Assembly: GCA_964351775.1 (NCBI GenBank) | Contig: CAYGPQ010000005.1 | Location: 1 to 64,000, forward strand | Direction of reading: 5' to 3' | DNA length: 64,000 nt | Source of the DNA: Kordia sp964351775 | GTDB lineage: Bacteria; Bacteroidota; Bacteroidia; Flavobacteriales; Flavobacteriaceae | In this document: one piece after another, positions 25,331-32,986 of the stretch | Layout: each line of letters opens with the position of its first letter | Position numbering within the stretch: position 1 is the stretch's first letter | Made by a program: the position numbers and the translations under genes | Notes under the pieces: model-generated | What the model saw: only the letters and a program-made list of their open reading frames with translations | Database searches by the model: none | Told to the model about the DNA's origin: nothing

Positions 25331-25558
25331 ATGAAAAGAAAACAGATATCGATTAAAGATAGGCTTGATATGGAATCCATTCCAAAACAAGCAACACCAA
25401 TCATTGATAAGAAAGAAGTATTAAAACACCCAATTACAAAAGTGATAGTTACTGGTGTTGCTATTTACGGATTTATACATGTGTCTAAACATTTTATAAA
25501 TGCTTTTGCGGGACTTGTAAAAGCGGTTCGTAATGCGCAACATAATTTGAAAAGATAA
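25331..25558 (+). CDS. 75-aa paralogous family protein, copy 1
   Basis: Unrecognised basic protein. Start set at ATG 25331 (MKRKQISIKDRLDMESI): the paralogue at 26610 starts at the same place, and the DNA before both ATGs matches (TAGAGACGTTGTGCAAT.GAGAAAAA). Residues 34-65 form one hydrophobic or amphipathic helix pair (KVIVTGVAIYGFIHVSKHFI, then FAGLVKAV), so a single-pass membrane or pore-type peptide is possible. Ends RNAQHNLKR. Has its own hairpin terminator. No homologue recalled; function unknown. Confidence 0.65.
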   Translation: MKRKQISIKDRLDMESIPKQATPIIDKKEVLKHPITKVIVTGVAIYGFIHVSKHFINAFAGLVKAVRNAQHNLKR

Positions 25559-25588
25559 AGGCTTATCATAAACATAATTTTTATCTTT

Positions 25589-25627
25589 AAAATCAACTCA
25601 TTATTAAGTGATGAGTTGATTTTTTTT
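25589..25627 (+). terminator. Terminator of 75-aa gene copy 1
   Basis: Stem AAATCAACTCAT / ATGAGTTGATTT with loop TATTAAGTG and a T run. Confidence 0.75.
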
Positions 25628-25875
25628 AGTAATAAATAAGCTACTAAGCTATATAAGTTCCTTATAAATGGATCAGTACCTTATTTATTACTTCAAAATA
25701 CCTTCAAAGTACCTCGAAAACGCCTTGAAATATCAACTAACACAAAATCAGCACGTTACTAAATGTTAAAATAGGTCTATTGCTCCAACGCACGAAAAGA
25801 TTTTAATTTCGAGTTAGGTTTATTAAAAATAATTGCATATTAGAAAACGTTGATTCATGTTACATTTTTTTTGCT

Positions 25876-25950
25876 GACTTTTAAAAGCGGTGCGCACTGG
25901 GTGAAATGATTTGAAAAAATAAAGGCTCACTATAAGCATAATTTTTGTCT
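25876..25950 (+). pseudogene. Relic of a third copy of the 75-aa gene (3' end only)
   Basis: 75 bp aligning without gaps to 25512-25586, the last codons and 3' flank of copy 1: GACTT.TAAAAGCGGT.CG at the start, ATTTGAAAA.ATAAAGGCT in the middle, ATAATTTTT.TCT at the end. The rest of the gene is gone. Confidence 0.65.
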
Positions 25951-25959
25951 AAAAAATTA

Positions 25960-26135
25960 ACTCATCATTAAGCAGATAGTTTAGATTCTTTTTTTTAACT
26001 TAACTAATCGTTTAGCAGTAAGTTAATACGATTGATAAAAATTAACTTATCACTAAGTAAATAGTTTGAAAGACTTTGTATTCAACTCATCATTTAACGA
26101 TTAGCTGAAAATATGTACTCATCACTAAGTGATTA
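25960..26135. repeat. Decayed series of the terminator-like hairpin
   Basis: At least four partial versions of AACTCATCATTAAGTGAT.AGTT (near 25961, 26041, 26082, 26115), resembling the terminator at 25589. This accounts for most of the gene-free stretch 25559-26609; I see no gene there. Confidence 0.5.
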
Positions 26136-26609
26136 GTTGTGAAAATAGATGAATTTTTATTTGGTTTTTTTATAGAATATGATAAGCTTTTTTTTGAAAA
26201 ATTTTAGAATAATTATCGTAAAATAGATCAAAAGTTTCCTATTTGTAGCATAAAGTCTCTTGAAAGTTGATAAATAGTTTCCTTATTTTTTATTTAATAA
26301 GCATCTCGAAAACGAATCAAAAGTTTCCCGTTTTTCATTTGAAAAACATTCAAAGTAAATCAAAACGTTTTAAAATATTAGAAAAAAGTATACACTCCAA
26401 TACGCGGAAATTTTTTAATTTCTATTACACTTTATTAAAAATCATTGATTCATCTTCATAATTATTCTATGTTTTGTCTGAAATTGTACCAAGTTACAAA
26501 AGTAAACAAATGATACTTAAAGCTTCTTTTTCATCTTTGTTTCAAAGTCGCAACCTTTAGAGACGTTGTGCAATTGAGAAAAAGTATAAACTGAAAAATA
26601 ATATCATTT

Positions 26610-26837
26610 ATGAGAAGAAAACAAAAATCAATAAAAGAAAAACTAGATTTAGATGCAATCAAAGCACAGACAAAAACTATAATTGATAAGAAAGAAATTT
26701 TAAAGCATCCAATTGCAAAAGTGATTATTGTGGGCGTGAGTATTTATGGATTTCTAGATGTCTCAAAGCATTTTGTAAGAGTTTATGCAGGACTTGTAAA
26801 AGCGGTACGCAATGCGCAACATGATTTGAGAAGATAA
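26610..26837 (+). CDS. 75-aa paralogous family protein, copy 2
   Basis: Paralogue of the 25331 gene, same length and start: MRRKQKSIKEKLDLDAIKAQ, then IIDKKEILKHPIAKVIIVG and a hydrophobic segment VSIYGFLDVSKHFVRVYAGL, ending RNAQHDLRR. Charged N-terminus, C-terminal hydrophobic/amphipathic helices. The upstream ~120 bp resemble those of copy 1, including an inverted ATCATTTGTTTACTTTTGTAA motif near 26490-26513. Followed by a strong terminator. Conservation of frame and ends in both copies supports coding; role unknown. Confidence 0.7.
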   Translation: MRRKQKSIKEKLDLDAIKAQTKTIIDKKEILKHPIAKVIIVGVSIYGFLDVSKHFVRVYAGLVKAVRNAQHDLRR

Positions 26838-26848
26838 ATTATATTGAA

Positions 26849-26883
26849 AAAAGCTTCAATCATAACAATTGAAGCTTTTAAAA
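26849..26883 (+). terminator. Terminator of 75-aa gene copy 2
   Basis: 12-bp perfect stem AAAAGCTTCAAT / ATTGAAGCTTTT with a 7-nt loop; A/T-rich flanks make it likely bidirectional, serving also the converging lipoprotein gene. Confidence 0.8.
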
Positions 26884-26925
26884 ATTCAGATTAATTTTAG
26901 CTTTACGATAAATTAAAAATGGTAA

Positions 26926-27453
26926 CTATTCTGTGATTGTAAACGTTTTCATCATGTGAATAGCATCATTGACAAAAAAATCAAAGAATTTTGACTTGGC
27001 GGAATACGAAACTCCGTAAAGAGTGTTATTGTATGTATAGAATTGATGGATGGTTCTGGATTCAATGTTATTAAAAATAGAAGTATAGATGACAACAATA
27101 CTTTCCCCATACTTGGTTTGCTCTTTGACTGTTTCAAGCTTAATAACCTTAGAATAATGCTTTCGCCTACTTATATACTCATCAACGATAGATTGTAAGG
27201 TTTCTTCGTCTTTAATTTTACGTTTGTGTACACTTATATTATTATAAACACGCTCATAACCTACATTCATCAATTCTTTTGGCGTATAATTCAAAACACC
27301 GTGAAAGCCATGAAACTCCCAATAGGGAAGCTTTTGAATTATAAAACCATTGGAAAGCTTTTCAAATAGTTCTTTTTCTGAAAGTTTAGTTATTGGTTTT
27401 GTAGTGGTACAACCTATGAATACAATAATGAGAAGTAAACTATATTTTTTCAA
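26926..27453 (-). CDS. Uncharacterised lipoprotein
   Basis: About 175 aa. The signal sequence (KKYSLLLIIVFIG, then Cys) has a good lipobox FIGC followed by TTTKP. The mature part is alpha/beta with no motif I recognise (SIVVIYTSIFNNIESRTIHQ). I place the start at TTG 27453, directly before the signal sequence. Reading on to the ATG at 27489 would add 12 residues encoded by an apparent repeat end (27458 onward), so the native start or upstream region was probably replaced when that repeat arrived. Confidence 0.65.
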   Translation of the reverse strand: MKKYSLLLIIVFIGCTTTKPITKLSEKELFEKLSNGFIIQKLPYWEFHGFHGVLNYTPKELMNVGYERVYNNISVHKRKIKDEETLQSIVDEYISRRKHYSKVIKLETVKEQTKYGESIVVIYTSIFNNIESRTIHQFYTYNNTLYGVSYSAKSKFFDFFVNDAIHMMKTFTITE

Positions 27454-27457
27454 TGTA

Positions 27458-27547
27458 GAGGGGTCAATATCCGCCAGAACGGCAGACAATTTTATTGCGA
27501 TGAATCGATATCTGCAAAAGGGGTCAGTTTAGTCCAGAATATCCACA
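27458..27547. mobile_element. Short element or scar with GGGGTCA ends
   Basis: About 90 bp beginning GAGGGGTCAATATCCGCCAG and closing with GGGGTCAGTTTAGTCCAGAA then TATCC. The two ends share GGGGTCA...T.C.CCAGAA. It separates the lipoprotein gene from the subtilisin fragment, whose stop codon it supplies. Probably a deletion scar or terminal sequence of an IS; identity unknown. Confidence 0.45.
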
Positions 27548-27948
27548 CTTCTAGTCAATACTTTTATTTCTTCTCCTGGTACAAATATATCGACCACTTC
27601 TTTACCATAATTAGAAAATTCAGAAACCAAATTATTTGTATTATTAGAAGAACCTATAACCAAAAAATTATTAACAGTTTCTTCTTTAGATGAATTCATA
27701 TCATTAGGATAATAATAAACTTTAGAATTATCAAGATTTAATGATTCATTTCCGGCAGCAGAAACAATTAATACATCTTTTGATTCAGCATATTTAATAG
27801 CTTCGCTAATCCAATCTTCATTTAAAGAAAAATCTTTACCTATACTCATGTTAATTACCTTTGCTCCATTGTTTACTGCATATCGTATAGCAAGAGCAAT
27901 ATCTTTGTTATATTCACTTCCACGCGTTGAAACAACTGTTAATGCCAA
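27529..27948 (-). pseudogene. S8 subtilisin-like protease fragment
   Basis: 140 codons covering only the middle of a subtilase: DIALAIRYAVNNGAKVINMS, VLIVSAAGNESLN (oxyanion Asn) and SEFSNYGKEVVDIFVPG. The catalytic Asp and His (upstream) and the GTSMA Ser (downstream) are missing. The 3' end runs straight into the GGGGTCA repeat, which gives the stop (VDILD). The 5' end abuts the divergent gene at 27954 with only TTG as a start. A double-ended deletion remnant. Confidence 0.8.
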
Positions 27949-27953
27949 ACGGG

Positions 27954-28193
27954 ATGATAAAATTTATATCAGATGATGATACGATATGGAAGAGGTTTTT
28001 AACGAGTGATAAAATTATACTTGCTCTTATGTTATTGTTAGTATTACTCTCTTTTTCGCTCCAATATGCTTTGATTATTGGATACGCTGGATATGTAATT
28101 CAGGAATTTAGAATTCATAAAAAAGCAAATATTTATTTAGTAGCATCAATGATCGTTCTAATAATAGGAACCATCGCACAATGGTTAGCATAA
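27954..28193 (+). CDS. Small two-helix membrane protein
   Basis: 79 aa from ATG 27954 (MIKFISDDDTIWKRFLTSDK) with two or three hydrophobic helices (IILALMLLLVLLSFSLQYAL, YLVASMIVLIIGTIAQWLA). Not recognised. Its start lies 5 bp from the broken end of the subtilisin fragment, so its own upstream region has probably been lost and expression is doubtful. Followed after 50 bp by the Cys-rich protein gene, possibly co-transcribed. Confidence 0.5.
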   Translation: MIKFISDDDTIWKRFLTSDKIILALMLLLVLLSFSLQYALIIGYAGYVIQEFRIHKKANIYLVASMIVLIIGTIAQWLA

Positions 28194-28243
28194 AGAGTCA
28201 ATAATAATTATTTAAAACATTTATAACCTTAAGATATAAAATC

Positions 28244-28414
28244 ATGAACACTGAAGTCTTAGAAAAAATTGAAATCAAAAAAGGTACAGATAATATTACA
28301 GCATCCAAAGGATGGGAATGTTGTAAATGTGGAGAAGAAATGTATAGAGGCGAAAGTTCTTGTAACTATTGTAAACATTCAAAATGTGATAGTTGTCGTT
28401 CATTTCAAGTGTGA
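28244..28414 (+). CDS. Small zinc-ribbon-like protein (56 aa)
   Basis: MNTEVLEKIEIKKGTDNITA followed by a Cys-rich half with Cys at 26, 27, 29, 40, 43, 48 and 51 (WECCKCGEEMYRG, CNYCKHSKCDSC). The CxxC/CxC spacing suggests one or two zinc knuckles. ATG is preceded by an A-rich region (AAGATATAAAATC). Too short for gene callers with a length cut-off; coding is supported by the motif. Function unknown. The next hairpin is about 170 bp downstream. Confidence 0.6.
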   Translation: MNTEVLEKIEIKKGTDNITASKGWECCKCGEEMYRGESSCNYCKHSKCDSCRSFQV

Positions 28415-28586
28415 GTTTATAAAAAAGCAAAGTATAAATAAAATATGAACTCTATTAAAATAAAAAGAAATATACAATTGTAAAATTTCTAAAAGTGAAT
28501 AATTACTCAAGTGCATTCTTTTTATTTAATATCATAAATAAGTCGATTTTGTGTCAACTTATTTTAGGACGGGACAAAGATAATAC

Positions 28587-28616
28587 AAAAAGCGCAACAA
28601 AATTTGTTGCGCTTTT
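28587..28616 (+). terminator. Hairpin terminator
   Basis: Perfect stem AAAAGCGCAACAAA / TTTGTTGCGCTTTT with a 2-nt loop, i.e. a nearly complete palindrome. It could stop transcription in either direction. Confidence 0.7.
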
Positions 28617-28619
28617 CCC

Positions 28620-28724
28620 TTGGAAGAAATTTCCTTAGTGACCGCGAGCATTCAGAGTTCAAACTTTTTGATTGAAGATTTAACTGATATTGAAAGGTTT
28701 ATAAAAGAGTGTTATGTTGATTAA
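28620..28724 (+). pseudogene. Possible C-terminal gene fragment
   Basis: An open frame reading LEEISLVTASIQSSNFLIED, then LTDIERFIKECYVD and a stop. It looks protein-like (amphipathic helices), but it starts right after the palindromic hairpin with no ATG. I do not recognise the parent protein. Offered as a likely remnant only. Confidence 0.3.
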
Positions 28725-28742
28725 AAATTTACTATATAATTA

Positions 28743-28795
28743 AGTAGCGGGAACTGATTCGAACTAGTGGCCTTCGGGGTATAAGTCGTAAAGCA
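28743..28795 (-). pseudogene. Decayed 3' half of a tRNA-Met gene
   Basis: The plus strand reads AGTAGCGGGAACTGATTCGA, ACTAGTGGCCTTCGGGGTAT, AAGTCG. The reverse complement fits the T arm (ACTxG-TTCGAA-C.AGT) and acceptor end (CCCGCTAC) of Bacteroidetes tRNA-Met, for which I expect GTAGCGGGA.CTGGATTCGAA then CCAGTGACCTTCGGGTTATG. One T-stem base is lost, the CAT anticodon is mutated and the 5' half is absent. Likely the footprint of an integration event or deletion. Confidence 0.55.
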
Positions 28796-28980
28796 TATTT
28801 CGCAATAATTTGATTATCATTGATTTAAAACGAACGTAAACTACAAATAATAGCATATCTATACATCTGATAGCATGAAAACCCTACGTTTGCTTTCTAT
28901 TTTCATAAGGATTAATATAGTACAAAATTGACTTATTCAGGTTAGGTCCAAAATCTCTTTCATACAATACAAATTATTCC

Positions 28981-29163
28981 ATCGAAGATACGGTTCCAAT
29001 CTATAAAAAGATGCGACAACAAATGAGCCTTGGCGGAAATACACCTAAAGAAACTTTTAATGGATTATCTATTGATATTTCCAGATATACTCACAATTTC
29101 AAAGATCAAAAACAACTAAGATTAATTCAGAACAAGAAAAACAGCTGTAAAGTATGCCTCTAA
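28981..29163 (+). pseudogene. Transposase (integrase-core) C-terminal fragment
   Basis: Open frame reading IEDTVPIYKKMRQQMSLGGN, then TPKETFNGLSIDISRYTHNF and KDQKQLRLIQNKKNSCKVCL. The LGG.TP.E...G piece is typical of the C-terminal end of rve-type (IS3/IS481-like) transposases. No upstream catalytic domain remains. It lies in the gene-free stretch 28415-29510, together with the hairpin, tRNA relic and tandem repeat. Confidence 0.45.
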
Positions 29164-29457
29164 AATCAATCAAGTTTTAAAAACATTAAAAGAAAAGCTG
29201 ATAAAAACAACTTTACTTCTAATTTAAATTCTAGTTTTCAAAGACTATTTACAACTATCTCATTTTATGACAAATCCCATAAATGGGACACATTATTGTA
29301 AAATGATCATGGAGATAGCAGCTCAGGACTTTAAATAACAACTAAAAATTTAAATCTTTTGTGATTATGTTTAAGATGTTCAAATATAGGTTTTCTGAAA
29401 GATCAAAATGTTGCCAGTAAACAACCAATAATAATTATTCTAATAGAAAACTATAAT

Positions 29458-29505
29458 ATCAAATAAGAAATCAATATACATATCAAATAAGAAATCAATA
29501 TACAT
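29458..29505. repeat. Perfect 24-bp tandem duplication
   Basis: Two head-to-tail copies of ATCAAATAAGAAATCAATAT plus ACAT (29458-29481, 29482-29505), just past the 3' end of the leftward operon. Confidence 0.85.
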
Positions 29506-29510
29506 ATCAA

Positions 29511-30437
29511 CTATATAAATAAAATTCCATTATCTCGTTTAAACAATTTTTTTGGATAGAGACCTAGTTTAATTTTGTCTTCAATTTTATATATCGCCAT
29601 AATTCTATCTGCTTTATAAGTCACACCAAACCAATCCGATTTTGAATCCAATACCATTGTATTAATATTTGTATGTTGAATACTATATTCTATGACATGA
29701 GGAATTAATAATTCTTCGTTGGAAATGTTTAAAGAGTCGTCCATAAAGTCTATTAAAAGTTCTTCGATTAAAGGAAAGAAAGAAGGCCTCAAGCAGAACA
29801 TATTCATAGAAACAAGTTCATTAAGGGCTAACCCTTTTTCAAGTCCTTTTAATTCGTTAAATATTAATTCTTCTTTAGATTTTCTTCTTATTCCTTTAAC
29901 CTCAACGATTTTCTTTAAGATGCCCTTATTTTTTTCTGTAAAACATATACCTCTATTGACACCACCATATTCTGAAAGTGTTTCATCCAATTGATAAGAA
30001 ATCACTGCGAAATTTGACGTATCATTATCAAAGAAATCACTTGCCACTTTAAAAGCATTTTTTCCATAAAAATCATCTGCATTCATGATTAGAAACGGCT
30101 CTGAGATATGATATCTAGCAGCCCAAATGGCATGAGCAGTTCCCCATGGTTTTTCTCTCTCATAATTCGCAATACAATCTGCAGGAAGGTCCTCTAATTC
30201 CTGAAAAACATAATGGATTTCTATTAAGTCATTAAACAAATCATCCATTAATGGAATAAATATCTTTGACATATCTTGTTTTATCACAAAAACAATTTTA
30301 TTAAATCCTGCTTCAATTGCATCGTATATACCATATTCCATCAATAATTCTCCATTTGGTCCAAACGTATCTAGTTGTTTCATTCCTCCGTATCGGGAAC
30401 CCATACCAGCTGCTAATATTAAAAGAGTTTTTTTCAT
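29511..30437 (-). CDS. Nucleotidyltransferase (sugar-phosphate nucleotidylyltransferase type)
   Basis: 308 aa, NTP_transferase fold: LAAGMGSRYGGMKQLDTFGP with the G11-M-G-S-R15 nucleotide loop and MNADDFYGK with the metal-binding Asp near 118. Such enzymes activate a sugar phosphate to an NDP-sugar. Last gene of the 16-gene leftward operon; its ATG overlaps the GH57 stop by 4 bp. With GT4 and GH57 next door it may provide the donor for an alpha-glucan or glycoside (inference). Substrate not predictable. Confidence 0.85.
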   Translation of the reverse strand: MKKTLLILAAGMGSRYGGMKQLDTFGPNGELLMEYGIYDAIEAGFNKIVFVIKQDMSKIFIPLMDDLFNDLIEIHYVFQELEDLPADCIANYEREKPWGTAHAIWAARYHISEPFLIMNADDFYGKNAFKVASDFFDNDTSNFAVISYQLDETLSEYGGVNRGICFTEKNKGILKKIVEVKGIRRKSKEELIFNELKGLEKGLALNELVSMNMFCLRPSFFPLIEELLIDFMDDSLNISNEELLIPHVIEYSIQHTNINTMVLDSKSDWFGVTYKADRIMAIYKIEDKIKLGLYPKKLFKRDNGILFI

Positions 30438-31675
30438 GATATTAATTTTTGAGTTATTGCTTTTCTTTTTATAGGGCGTGATAGATTGTGTGTATTAGAA
30501 TTTAATATCAACTCTAAATGAGCACAAGCATTATTAAAATAATTGTATGCTTCTAATGGTGTTTCATAAGGGCTGAAGTATTTATGAACATCACCATCTG
30601 CCCAATATTTAGTACACATATAGTAAAAATGGTCTGATGTTGTCATCTTTTGCCACATGTTTTTAAGTATGGTTGAGTTACTTTCGTACACTGCCTGCTC
30701 TAAATCATAAATGCGCCTCAAGGCTTCATGTTGTATGGCATTACTACGCCACGCAGATAAATCACGTTCTGTATCAGCCCATGAACTAATCTCTGACACA
30801 TTATACTCACCTGTAATTGGATAGCTATCAATAACCTCAGATGGTGTTTTAAAATCAAAATCTGGATGTTTAAAAACGAAATCTGGCAGATTATATAAAA
30901 AGTCAAAAATTCCAGTTTCTGCCCATTGATGTTCTCCAAAAGTTTCGTAATCCATAAAAAGATTGATGGTATCTCCACATCCTGCTGCGCTATGTAGCCA
31001 GCTAGAAAATGTTTCTGCTTGTAATGGCCATTCTTTCCAATTTTTATCCGAAAATCTAAATGCGATATCATCGCTTAGTTTAAAATTTTTCAACAATACA
31101 GGAAAAGAGGGATTTTCGGGTGGATGATGAATAAAGTTAGGTGATTTATATCCTAATAGCCACTCTACACCTTCGGCAATAATACCTTTATATCCCATCT
31201 CCGAAATGTAATTGGCAATATCATTATTATAAATAAGTTCAGTATTTCTAAAAACCTTAGGTTCAACATTAAATAATGCCTTTACTTTTAGTCTATGTTT
31301 TTCTACTTGTTTTTTAAATTCCTCTTTTGAATACAGAAAACTTAAAGAATGATAATAGGTTTCAGATAATATTTCTACACAACCAGTATTCACCAAACGT
31401 TTATAAGATTCTAACACATCTGGTCGCCACTTTTCAAATTGCTCCAGGGCTACACCAGAAATTGAAAAGCTAATTTTAAATTTACCTTTGTGTCTTTTTA
31501 TGAGTTGATAAAATATCTCATTAGCTGGCAAATAACATTTCTCTGACACCTTATCTAGCACTTCTTTATTCTTTTTATCATCAAAAACATTGTGAGTGTA
31601 TCCAATATCAAAAAAACTGTATTCTTTCAACCTGTAAGGCTGATGTACCTGAAAATAAAAGCAAATAGATGTCAT
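30434..31675 (-). CDS. Glycoside hydrolase family 57 (alpha-amylase/transglycosylase type)
   Basis: 413 aa, cytoplasmic. N-terminal HQP at 11-13 (conserved region 1), EILSETYYHSLSFL (region 2), IIAEGVEWLLGYKSP with the probable nucleophile Glu (region 3) and NLFMDYETFGEHQW with the general acid Asp (region 4). Family acts on alpha-1,4/1,6-glucans as amylase or branching-type transferase. 6 bp downstream of the GT4 gene and overlapping the nucleotidyltransferase, so the three form a tight glucan module. Confidence 0.9.
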   Translation of the reverse strand: MTSICFYFQVHQPYRLKEYSFFDIGYTHNVFDDKKNKEVLDKVSEKCYLPANEIFYQLIKRHKGKFKISFSISGVALEQFEKWRPDVLESYKRLVNTGCVEILSETYYHSLSFLYSKEEFKKQVEKHRLKVKALFNVEPKVFRNTELIYNNDIANYISEMGYKGIIAEGVEWLLGYKSPNFIHHPPENPSFPVLLKNFKLSDDIAFRFSDKNWKEWPLQAETFSSWLHSAAGCGDTINLFMDYETFGEHQWAETGIFDFLYNLPDFVFKHPDFDFKTPSEVIDSYPITGEYNVSEISSWADTERDLSAWRSNAIQHEALRRIYDLEQAVYESNSTILKNMWQKMTTSDHFYYMCTKYWADGDVHKYFSPYETPLEAYNYFNNACAHLELILNSNTHNLSRPIKRKAITQKLIS

Positions 31676-31681
31676 AATTCT

Positions 31682-32971
31682 TTAATTTAATATTCTACTG
31701 AATTCTCTTATAATTTTTTTAGCAGATTTGTCCCAACTAATAGTATTCATCTCTGTTCTTTGAGTAGTCACCATATCTGCTCTTTGTTTATCACTATGCA
31801 GTAATTTGATGATTTGATGTGCAAATTGATCTGTATCCCAATGATTGGCTTGAAGTGCTGTTGTTAATACTTCTGAAGCACCTGATTGTTTAGTAATGAC
31901 GCATGAAACACCTGCTCTAGCAGCTTCAAGAGCTGTTAACCCAAAAGGCTCTGAAACAGATGGCATAAAATATATATCTGAAGTAGCCAATAGTGCATTG
32001 ACTTTATCTTGTGAAATAAAGCCAGTAAATATTATGTATCTACTCAGTTGATGATACGCTCCAGACATCATTAACCACTCCATACTATCACCAGAACCTG
32101 CAATTACAAAACGAACATTTTTATATTCTGAAACTACTTTTTTAATTGTTTCAAACAAAAAACCAGGGCCTTTTTGAGATGTTAAACGGCCAACAAACGT
32201 GACAATTTTTTGAGGTATTTTATGCGACCATCTATCTATTTTAAGTTTCTCTATTGCGTTGTGGATTGGAACTATCTTGCTTTCAGAAATGCTATAATTT
32301 TTAATAATACAGTGTTTTGTATAGGCACTAACTGGAAAAATTATATCTGCCTTTTCCATTGCATTTTTTTCTATGTTATAAATTTGGTTTTCACTTGTAG
32401 CTCCGGTCCGATCTGTTTCTAGTGCATGAACATGAAGTGCTAAAGGTTTTTTTGTTAACCATTTTACATGGCAACCTGCTTCAAAAGTGATCCAATCATG
32501 ACAATGAATTATATCGAAAGTTAGATAGGTAGAAATCAATCCTACCACTTCTTTAAACGCCTTCATTCTTTCCCACAAGCCCCAACCATACACTTCTTCA
32601 GATTTAAAAAGATCTAAATAATTAATGTGTTGCATTTGATCCTCTTGATGACTATTGTTGCTTTTTATTGTCGTTTTGTCTATAAATGGGTAAACAGAAT
32701 GATTTTGCGATACTTTAAAATGTATTAAAGTGTCCCTCACTTCCTTTAATTGATGACTACTAAAGTCTTTATCAATTTCATTTAAACCATAGACTGTTAC
32801 ATTTTCATCTTTAGGTGTGTTTTCGTCCTTATATGGTATAATGAGTTGAACATTGATATACTTGCTCAACGCCTTAACAATTCCATAAGTGGCTATAGCT
32901 AGACCTCCAACCATTCTTGGTGGATATTCCCAACCTATGACTAAAACTGATTTGTTAGTTATATCAAACAC
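31682..32971 (-). CDS. Glycosyltransferase, glycogen/starch synthase-like (GT4/GT5 fold)
   Basis: 429 aa, GT-B fold. The N-terminal half has WEYPPRMVGGLAIATYG (residues 14-30), the nucleotide-sugar-linked loop of glycogen synthase-like enzymes; the C-terminal half has FVGRLTSQKGPGFL and the E-X7-E motif SEPFGLTALEAA near residue 345. Transfers a sugar, probably glucose, onto an acceptor. Co-operonic with GH57, as in many bacterial alpha-glucan loci. Acceptor unknown. Confidence 0.87.
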   Translation of the reverse strand: MFDITNKSVLVIGWEYPPRMVGGLAIATYGIVKALSKYINVQLIIPYKDENTPKDENVTVYGLNEIDKDFSSHQLKEVRDTLIHFKVSQNHSVYPFIDKTTIKSNNSHQEDQMQHINYLDLFKSEEVYGWGLWERMKAFKEVVGLISTYLTFDIIHCHDWITFEAGCHVKWLTKKPLALHVHALETDRTGATSENQIYNIEKNAMEKADIIFPVSAYTKHCIIKNYSISESKIVPIHNAIEKLKIDRWSHKIPQKIVTFVGRLTSQKGPGFLFETIKKVVSEYKNVRFVIAGSGDSMEWLMMSGAYHQLSRYIIFTGFISQDKVNALLATSDIYFMPSVSEPFGLTALEAARAGVSCVITKQSGASEVLTTALQANHWDTDQFAHQIIKLLHSDKQRADMVTTQRTEMNTISWDKSAKKIIREFSRILN

Positions 32972-32986
32972 ACTTTCTTTTTTTAA

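Noticed and set aside
26267..26461. 64-codon plus-strand ORF
   Set aside because: Lies in repeat-derived DNA with skewed composition and no recognisable pattern; treated as chance.
28638..28724. Second tRNA relic
   Set aside because: GAGTTCAAAC looked like a T-loop in antisense, but no stem pairs around it and the stretch reads better as a C-terminal coding fragment.
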